Positions 1-3,906 of a DNA stretch of 7,576 nucleotides are shown here, piece after piece. The stretch is from Candidatus Saccharibacteria bacterium UBA2866 (GTDB lineage Bacteria > Patescibacteriota > Saccharimonadia > Saccharimonadales > Saccharimonadaceae): positions 25,359 through 32,934 of the forward strand of contig DEEY01000017.1 in NCBI GenBank assembly GCA_002350545.1, in the 5' to 3' direction. The notes below the pieces were generated by a model that saw nothing but the letters and a program-made list of their open reading frames with translations, was not told where the DNA came from and did not search any database. Both the position numbers and the translations under genes were made by a program. Every line of letters starts with the position of its first letter. Position 1 is the first letter of the stretch.

Positions 1-226
1 TAAAAGTCCCCCCCACCCAAAGATCATACCCCGCCACTTCAAATGAACAGCGCGTTCTAGTTGACGTTTTCTCGAACAAAATCGCAATATTTTTTTGCGG
101 GAAATATTTATGATTTATTCCTTGTTTTTTCATTTCCTTGAACTTTGCAGAAACTGCTAACATATACCTCAGCTCTTCTTCGCTAAAGTCCAATATTCTA
201 AGAAAATCTTTTCCGTAGAAATCCAT
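1..226 (-). CDS. arcB: Ornithine carbamoyltransferase, N-terminal 75 residues (cut by window edge)
   Basis: Partial gene reading leftward off the window, starting at the ATG at 226. An in-frame TAA lies 15 bases upstream of that ATG with no other start between, so the start is well fixed. AAGGG at 235-239 lies 8 bases upstream as a modest ribosome-binding site. The visible 75 residues match the carbamoyl-phosphate-binding half of the family: opening FLRILDFSEEEL, then ILFEKTSTRTRCSFEVAGYD, where S55-T-R-T-R59 is the phosphate-binding loop of trans-carbamoylases. FEKTSTRTRCSFEVA favours ornithine over aspartate carbamoyltransferase. The enzyme interconverts ornithine plus carbamoyl phosphate and citrulline plus phosphate in the cytoplasm. 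Divergent carbamate kinase next door suggests the catabolic arginine deiminase role (arcB), although sequence alone cannot exclude anabolic argF. The last residues (DLWVGGTF) depart from the usual pattern, roughly DxGxxVTYL. Confidence 0.88.
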   Translation of the reverse strand, partial: MDFYGKDFLRILDFSEEELRYMLAVSAKFKEMKKQGINHKYFPQKNIAILFEKTSTRTRCSFEVAGYDLWVGGTF

Positions 227-251
227 TTGTGATGCCCTTGTTTATACTAAT

Positions 252-280
252 ATTATATATCAATCCGAATCTAAACACAA
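252..280 (-). promoter_or_regulatory. Promoter of the ornithine carbamoyltransferase gene
   Basis: On the minus strand, TTGTGT (275-280) and TATAAT (252-257) are separated by exactly 17 bases. This gives a full -10 match and a three-of-six -35 match. Initiation six bases past the -10 would fall near 245 and leave a leader of about 19 bases, enough to hold the AAGGG at 235-239. The promoter overlaps the region upstream of the divergent carbamate kinase promoter, so one regulator could affect both. Confidence 0.6.
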
Positions 281-283
281 GCA

Positions 284-292
284 TGTTATAAT
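284..292 (+). promoter_or_regulatory. Extended -10 promoter of carbamate kinase (leaderless)
   Basis: TGTTATAAT at 284-292 is a perfect extended -10 element. No convincing -35 hexamer lies 16-18 bases upstream (TCCGAA at 264-269 with a 17-base spacer), as expected for extended -10 promoters. Six bases (ATTAAT) separate the -10 from the ATG at 299, so the predicted first transcribed base is the A of the start codon. There is no purine-rich Shine-Dalgarno sequence before the ATG, which fits a leaderless message. Confidence 0.65.
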
Positions 293-298
293 ATTAAT

Positions 299-1240
299 AT
301 GAAAAAGAGAATTGTCTTAGCACTCGGTGGAAATGCCTTGCAAAAGAACGGCGAAGCCACCGCCGAGGCTCAAAAGAAAATCGCCATCAAGGTCGGCGAA
401 AAAATCGCCGAACTAGCTAACAAATATGAAGTTATTGTTGCGCACGGCAATGGCCCACAAGTCGGCAATATCCTTATTCATGAAGAACAAGCCGCTACCG
501 ATAAAGCACCTGCTATGCCACTTGAGACCGCTGTTGCCATGAGTCAAGGTCAAATCGGCTACTGGCTAACTCAGGCTGTCAATAATGCTTTTGCCAAAGA
601 AGGCAAAAACAAAAAAGTCGTTACAATCGTTTCACAAGTCGTGGTAGACAAAAAAGATCCCGCTTTTAAAAATCCAACAAAACCAATCGGTCAATTCTAT
701 AAAGAATCTGACGCCAAGAAACTTGCTAAAGCAAATGGCTGGACTGTTAAAGAAGATTCCGGTCGCGGTTGGCGACGCGTCGTTCCTAGTCCTAAACCAG
801 TCGACATCGTCGAGAAAAAATCTATCCAAGAACTCGTCGAAGATGGCGCTATCGTCATCGCTACCGGCGGTGGTGGCATACCAGTCACCCGAAGTAAAAT
901 CACTAAACGCTTAAAAGGTGTTGACGCCGTCATTGACAAAGATTACGCTGCTGAAAAGCTCGCCGAACTAACCAAAGCCGACATCTTCGTATCGGTCACC
1001 GCCGTTCCAAATGCTTACCTTAACTACGGCACCAAAGATCAAGAGGCGCTTCACAAAGTCACACCAAAAGAAATTAATCATCTCAAAAAATACGGTTACT
1101 TTAAAGCTGGCTCTATGCTCCCCAAAATCGAAGCCGCCGCAAAATTCGCTGAAAAACCCGGGCGCATCGGTATCATTACTGATATTAATCATCTCGCTAG
1201 CGCCTTAAACGGTCAAGCCGGCACTATCATCGCTAAGTAA
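299..1240 (+). CDS. arcC: Carbamate kinase
   Basis: Complete 313-residue protein, the usual size for carbamate kinase. It transfers the phosphate of carbamoyl phosphate to ADP, giving ATP, ammonia and CO2. It is the energy-yielding last step of the arginine deiminase pathway and acts in the cytoplasm. Amino-acid-kinase-fold landmarks appear in order: LALGGNA at 7-13, AHGNGPQVGN at 48-57, SQGQIGYWL at 82-90, GRGWRRVVPSPKP at 155-167, ATGGGGIPV at 188-196, VIDKDYAAEKLA at 211-222 and GSMLPK at 271-276. No expected motif is missing. The ATG at 299 is the only sensible start: it directly precedes MKKRIVLALGGNA and lies six bases after a -10 box. It is divergent from ornithine carbamoyltransferase, which makes the carbamoyl phosphate it uses. 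Many codons end in C, unlike the minus-strand genes, consistent with a C-rich plus strand. No terminator separates it from the following tRNA. Confidence 0.97.
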   Translation: MKKRIVLALGGNALQKNGEATAEAQKKIAIKVGEKIAELANKYEVIVAHGNGPQVGNILIHEEQAATDKAPAMPLETAVAMSQGQIGYWLTQAVNNAFAKEGKNKKVVTIVSQVVVDKKDPAFKNPTKPIGQFYKESDAKKLAKANGWTVKEDSGRGWRRVVPSPKPVDIVEKKSIQELVEDGAIVIATGGGGIPVTRSKITKRLKGVDAVIDKDYAAEKLAELTKADIFVSVTAVPNAYLNYGTKDQEALHKVTPKEINHLKKYGYFKAGSMLPKIEAAAKFAEKPGRIGIITDINHLASALNGQAGTIIAK

Positions 1241-1244
1241 AATA

Positions 1245-1253
1245 TGCTATAAT
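1245..1253 (+). promoter_or_regulatory. Extended -10 promoter of tRNA-Leu
   Basis: TGCTATAAT at 1245-1253 is a full extended -10 element beginning four bases after the carbamate kinase stop codon. No good -35 hexamer is visible inside the end of that gene. Initiation near 1260 would give a leader of about 42 bases before the mature tRNA. It is the same TGNTATAAT pattern as in the carbamate kinase and pgi promoters here. Confidence 0.65.
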
Positions 1254-1259
1254 AACAGA

Positions 1260-1301
1260 GTGCCCGCTCGCCCCTTGGGACGCGTCGGGCGAACGAAGTG
1301 A
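1260..1301 (+). other. GC-rich 5' leader of pre-tRNA-Leu with hairpin
   Basis: TCGCCC (1268-1273) can pair with GGGCGA (1287-1292) around a 13-base loop. No T-run follows, so it is not a terminator. The same GGGC (1287-1290) could instead pair with GCCC at the 5' end of the mature tRNA (1302-1305), and the leader also holds GCCCG (1262-1266), a copy of the first five tRNA bases. RNase P would remove this leader. The leader is far more GC-rich than other intergenic DNA in the window. Confidence 0.45.
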
Positions 1302-1388
1302 GCCCGAGTGGCGGAATTGGTAGACGCGCTAGCTTCAGGTGCTAGTGGTAGCAATATCGTACAGGTTCAAGTCCTGCCTCGGGCACCA
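1302..1388 (+). tRNA. tRNA-Leu (anticodon CAG), CCA encoded
   Basis: An 87-base class II tRNA. Acceptor strands GCCCGAG (1302-1308) and CTCGGGC (1378-1384) pair perfectly, followed by discriminator A and an encoded CCA (1386-1388). The D stem is GCG/CGC with the AATTGGTAGA loop typical of tRNA-Leu. The anticodon stem CTAGC/GCTAG encloses loop TTCAGGT, giving anticodon CAG (1336-1338), which reads CUG codons. The long variable arm has a GGTA/TATC stem (one G-T pair) and a GCAA tetraloop. The T loop is TTCAAGT. The only irregularity is the outermost T-stem pair, A49 against C65. Class II structure, A73 and the anticodon agree on leucine. Confidence 0.97.
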
Positions 1389-1390
1389 TC

Positions 1391-1420
1391 ATATTCTTGA
1401 CTACTTGTCAAGAATATTTT
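1391..1420 (+). terminator. Hairpin terminator after tRNA-Leu
   Basis: ATATTCTTGAC (1391-1401) and GTCAAGAATAT (1407-1417) form a perfect 11-bp stem with a 5-base loop, continuing into TTTT (1417-1420). It begins two bases after the tRNA CCA and would end transcription from the tRNA promoter and from any carbamate kinase read-through. pgi converges from the right, but on the minus strand no T-run follows the hairpin, so it looks mainly one-directional. Confidence 0.85.
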
Positions 1421-1424
1421 ATAG

Positions 1425-2549
1425 TTAAATTAGTTTATTTAGTTCGGCTTTATACGCTTCCACCCCCGGCTGATCAAACGGATTCACGCCAAATAGTTTT
1501 GCCGAAATCGCACATGAGAGTTCAAAGAAGTATATCAACTCACCAAACCCATACTCGTCAAACGACGGCACGCTGATATCTAAAACCGGAATTCCGCCAT
1601 CCTGATGCGCCACTCTCACCGCCGACACCACTTTCGCATTCATTTCATCAGTCGGGTAATCAATAATCGTTTCCCAAATATTTCTCCTACCATCTTGCAT
1701 AAATTGCCCCAAAGAGTGCAAATCTGTCGAATAAATTACCGATGCCGGAAACACTCCCTGTCCACCTTTTCCCTCCGATTCACCAAATAGTTGTTTCAGC
1801 CACTCATTAAAATACATCGTACACGGCTCAAAACTTGCAAATACTTCTGTGTCGTACCCTTTAGAACCTAATTCATAACGTTCCCATGCATATTTTGCTG
1901 CCGGCTCTACAGAGTTTTCTGCGGCATCCGCTGCACCTTCAAGTAATTTATCAATATCCACTCCAGCTACCGCAAGTGGCAACAATCCTACCGCCGTCAA
2001 AACCGAATATCTTCCGCCGATATTATCCGGCACTACAAATCTCGTGTAGCCACACGCCACCGCTTCATCGTGCAGAGCTCCTTGCTTCTTATCTGTCGTC
2101 GCATAAATCCTAGAGTAAGCCTCCTCTTCACCATATTTTTCAATTAGTTTTTCTTTAAATGCCCCAAACGCTACTGCCGGCTCTAAAGTTGTTCCAGATT
2201 TCGAAATCACATTTATCGAAAAATCATGACTCCCTACTAGCTTTAGAGTATGTTCCAATTCTCGTTTACTTAAAGAATTCCCCGCATATACAATTTTCAC
2301 ATCTGATTTTGGTCTAAGCGCCTCAATAATTGCTCGGTGTCCTAAATATGATCCACCAATCCCAATACAAACCAAAACTTCCGACTCTTCAGTAATTTTT
2401 TTAGCTGCTTCTTTTATTCTCACAAATTCCCCCATATCAATCTTCCGCGGCAAGTTAAACCATCCGCCCATAGCATCCTTCGCGATTTCTTTCAAAACCT
2501 CCGCCGTTTTCTTAGTATCAATCTTCGGCTCACAGTTTACTTTTATCAT
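1425..2549 (-). CDS. pgi: Glucose-6-phosphate isomerase (compact form)
   Basis: A 374-residue enzyme interconverting glucose-6-phosphate and fructose-6-phosphate in the cytoplasm. Sugar-isomerase (SIS) landmarks: GIGGSYLGHRA at 63-73, INVISKSGTT at 112-121 (phosphate binding), the family signature DNIGGRYSVLTAVG at 175-188 with R180, and GESEGK with E257/E259. Next come STDLHSLGQFMQDGRR at 274-289, VAHQDGG with the ring-opening histidine H315, and NPFDQPGVEAYK with K367. All catalytic residues expected of the family are present. It resembles the Bacillus-type enzyme (about 450 residues) but is shorter at the N-terminus, in the stretch before AHQDG, and at the C-terminus, ending soon after K367. 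Start ATG at 2549 follows GGAGG (2554-2558) at a short 4-base spacing. It has its own promoter and converges on tRNA-Leu. No separate terminator with a T-run was found for it. Confidence 0.97.
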   Translation of the reverse strand: MIKVNCEPKIDTKKTAEVLKEIAKDAMGGWFNLPRKIDMGEFVRIKEAAKKITEESEVLVCIGIGGSYLGHRAIIEALRPKSDVKIVYAGNSLSKRELEHTLKLVGSHDFSINVISKSGTTLEPAVAFGAFKEKLIEKYGEEEAYSRIYATTDKKQGALHDEAVACGYTRFVVPDNIGGRYSVLTAVGLLPLAVAGVDIDKLLEGAADAAENSVEPAAKYAWERYELGSKGYDTEVFASFEPCTMYFNEWLKQLFGESEGKGGQGVFPASVIYSTDLHSLGQFMQDGRRNIWETIIDYPTDEMNAKVVSAVRVAHQDGGIPVLDISVPSFDEYGFGELIYFFELSCAISAKLFGVNPFDQPGVEAYKAELNKLI

Positions 2550-2571
2550 AATACCTCCAACTATTTACTCC

Positions 2572-2580
2572 ATTATATCA
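2572..2580 (-). promoter_or_regulatory. Extended -10 promoter of pgi
   Basis: The minus strand reads TGATATAAT across 2580-2572, an exact TGNTATAAT extended -10. The -35 position would fall in the G-tract of the upstream proS terminator (2595-2600) and has no consensus. Initiation near 2565 gives a leader of about 16 bases carrying the GGAGG ribosome-binding site. Confidence 0.6.
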
Positions 2581-2585
2581 TAAAC

Positions 2586-2615
2586 AAAAATAATCCCCCT
2601 CGGGGGATTATTTTT
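2586..2615 (-). terminator. Intrinsic terminator of proS
   Basis: Perfect 13-bp inverted repeat: 2586-2598 (AAAAATAATCCCC) with 2603-2615, around loop CTCG. It begins two bases past the proS stop codon. On the minus strand the GC core is followed by ATTATTTTTG, giving the U-rich tail. The repeat is symmetric and would also work on the plus strand, although no plus-strand gene approaches it. It insulates pgi from proS. Confidence 0.9.
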
Positions 2616-2617
2616 TA

Positions 2618-3847
2618 TTACAAAGACTTTTTAAAATCTTTGAGTGCTACCAACTTTGATTTACCGGTCCTACGATCAGTCACCTCAACAGAGTCCTTTT
2701 CCAATGTCTTATTAGAAATAACCACGCGATAAGGTATACCAATTAAATCAGCATCGGCAAACTTTTCACCTGGACGAAGGTCACGATCGTCCAAGATAAT
2801 GTCATCCTCATGACCTTTATATAGTTTCTCGGCAGTCTTAATGCCTTCATCATCAATGCCAATCACATAGTACATATATGGAGCAACCGATTCTGGCCAG
2901 TAAAGACCTTTTTCGTCTGCAAAGTATTCAGCTAAAACACCCATCAAGCGCGAAATACCAATCCCATAACACCCCATATATATTTCACGACGTTCATTAT
3001 TGTCATCAGTGTATTCCAAGCCAAGCGGTTGACTGAACTTTGTACCAAGTTTGAAAATGTTACCAACCTCAGCAGCCGTATCCTCAACGAGGTCTGATTT
3101 CTTAATGCCAAATTCATCCAATACTTCAGGAATGACAACCTCTTTATTCAATACTACTGACTTATCCTTAGTATAGTAAACAGTATCTTCACCAACTGGA
3201 AGCAAGGTTTGAAACTCGTGCGAAAACTTCGAGAAAATACCACCAGAAGCAAAACACGGGAAAGTGACTTCGCCCAAACCAACACGTTCGTAAACATTCA
3301 AATAGGCCTGGAAAACCTGATCGTAGAATTTATCCAAATCTTCTTGCGAAGTATGGAAGCTGTAAAGATCCTTCATCAAGAATTCGCGACCACGCATGAT
3401 ACCAGATTTAGCCCGTTTTTCATTGCGGAATTTAGTTTGGAATTGATAAATAGCTAGTGGCAAATCCTTATAGCTAGAGATATATTCCTTCATCATGTTA
3501 GTAATTGGCTCTTCGTGAGTAGGCGCAAGACCAACCATACCACCACTACTAACTTCAGTTTTAAACCAAATATCAACCTCTTGATCAGACCAACGACCAG
3601 TCTTTTCCCAAAGCTCAGGGTTTTGAAGAGCAGTAAATTGCATTTCTTCGCAACCAATTCTATTTAACTCGTCACGAACGATGTTTTCAATATTATTGAT
3701 AACTCGCATACCAAAAGGCAAGTAATCATAAACGCCAGCCATCTCCTTATGAATAAATCCGGCTCTAGTTAATAAGGCGCCATTTGTCGCAGTTTCTTCC
3801 TTGGGTGCCTCGCGCAAGGTTTTGATAAAAGTTTGTGTCATTTTCAT
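2618..3847 (-). CDS. proS: Prolyl-tRNA synthetase lacking the INS editing domain
   Basis: Class II aminoacyl-tRNA synthetase that charges tRNA-Pro with proline. Numbered from the furthest upstream ATG (3853): motif 1 around 46-66, PTHEEPIT at 111-118, motif 2 FRNE...FLMKDLYSFH at 142-167, SHEFQ at 211-215, EVGNIFKLGTKFS at 262-274, motif 3 GCYGIGISRLMG at 294-305, then the anticodon-binding domain from about 325 to the end. In bacterial-type E. coli ProRS (572 residues) an editing insertion of roughly 180 residues separates motifs 2 and 3. Here only a short linker of about 35-40 residues occupies that place. I chose the ATG at 3847 (409 residues): the upstream ATG is only three bases past a strong -10 box, and MKMTQTFIKTLREAP aligns end to end with the E. 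coli N-terminus. The ATG at 3841 is a second alternative. Single-gene unit with its own promoter and terminator. Its base skew is weaker than that of flanking genes. Confidence 0.96.
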   Translation of the reverse strand: MKMTQTFIKTLREAPKEETATNGALLTRAGFIHKEMAGVYDYLPFGMRVINNIENIVRDELNRIGCEEMQFTALQNPELWEKTGRWSDQEVDIWFKTEVSSGGMVGLAPTHEEPITNMMKEYISSYKDLPLAIYQFQTKFRNEKRAKSGIMRGREFLMKDLYSFHTSQEDLDKFYDQVFQAYLNVYERVGLGEVTFPCFASGGIFSKFSHEFQTLLPVGEDTVYYTKDKSVVLNKEVVIPEVLDEFGIKKSDLVEDTAAEVGNIFKLGTKFSQPLGLEYTDDNNERREIYMGCYGIGISRLMGVLAEYFADEKGLYWPESVAPYMYYVIGIDDEGIKTAEKLYKGHEDDIILDDRDLRPGEKFADADLIGIPYRVVISNKTLEKDSVEVTDRRTGKSKLVALKDFKKSL

Positions 3848-3856
3848 AATCATTTA

Positions 3857-3885
3857 ATTATACCCCATCTTGTGCGCAGGGTCAA
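3857..3885 (-). promoter_or_regulatory. Near-consensus sigma-70 promoter of proS
   Basis: On the minus strand, TTGACC (3880-3885) and TATAAT (3857-3862) are separated by exactly 17 bases, a five-of-six plus six-of-six match and the best promoter in the window. Initiation 6-9 bases downstream falls at 3850-3847, at or just before the ATG at 3847, predicting a leaderless or nearly leaderless message. It sits entirely in the spacer after the aminopeptidase stop codon. Confidence 0.8.
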
Positions 3886-3906
3886 ATTCACCACAGATAC
3901 TAAAAC

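Larger units (their letters stand above)
248..296. repeat. 10-bp perfect inverted repeat spanning divergent promoters
   Basis: TAATATTATA at 248-257 is the exact reverse complement of TATAATATTA at 287-296, with 29 bases between. Each arm contains the -10 box of one divergent promoter plus the four bases downstream of it. The symmetry could be a binding site for a shared regulator, or could follow from two strong AT-rich -10 regions facing each other. Confidence 0.6.

Noticed and set aside
8..14. C7 run as a phase-variation slippery tract in ornithine carbamoyltransferase
   Set aside because: The frame is already consistent across the run (T-F after it aligns with T-Y of the family) and seven bases is short for phase variation.
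632..1208. Several 60-80 residue open frames overlapping carbamate kinase on both strands
   Set aside because: They overlap a strongly conserved gene, have no ribosome-binding site or recognisable family, and look like frame shadows.
1268..1292. Hairpin after carbamate kinase as an intrinsic terminator
   Set aside because: The stem is followed by GAACGAAG with no T-run, and it lies downstream of the tRNA promoter; it is better read as tRNA leader structure.
3854..3906. T-box or other riboswitch upstream of proS
   Set aside because: The spacer is 53 bases, filled by the promoter, and the transcript seems to begin at the start codon, leaving no leader for a riboswitch.
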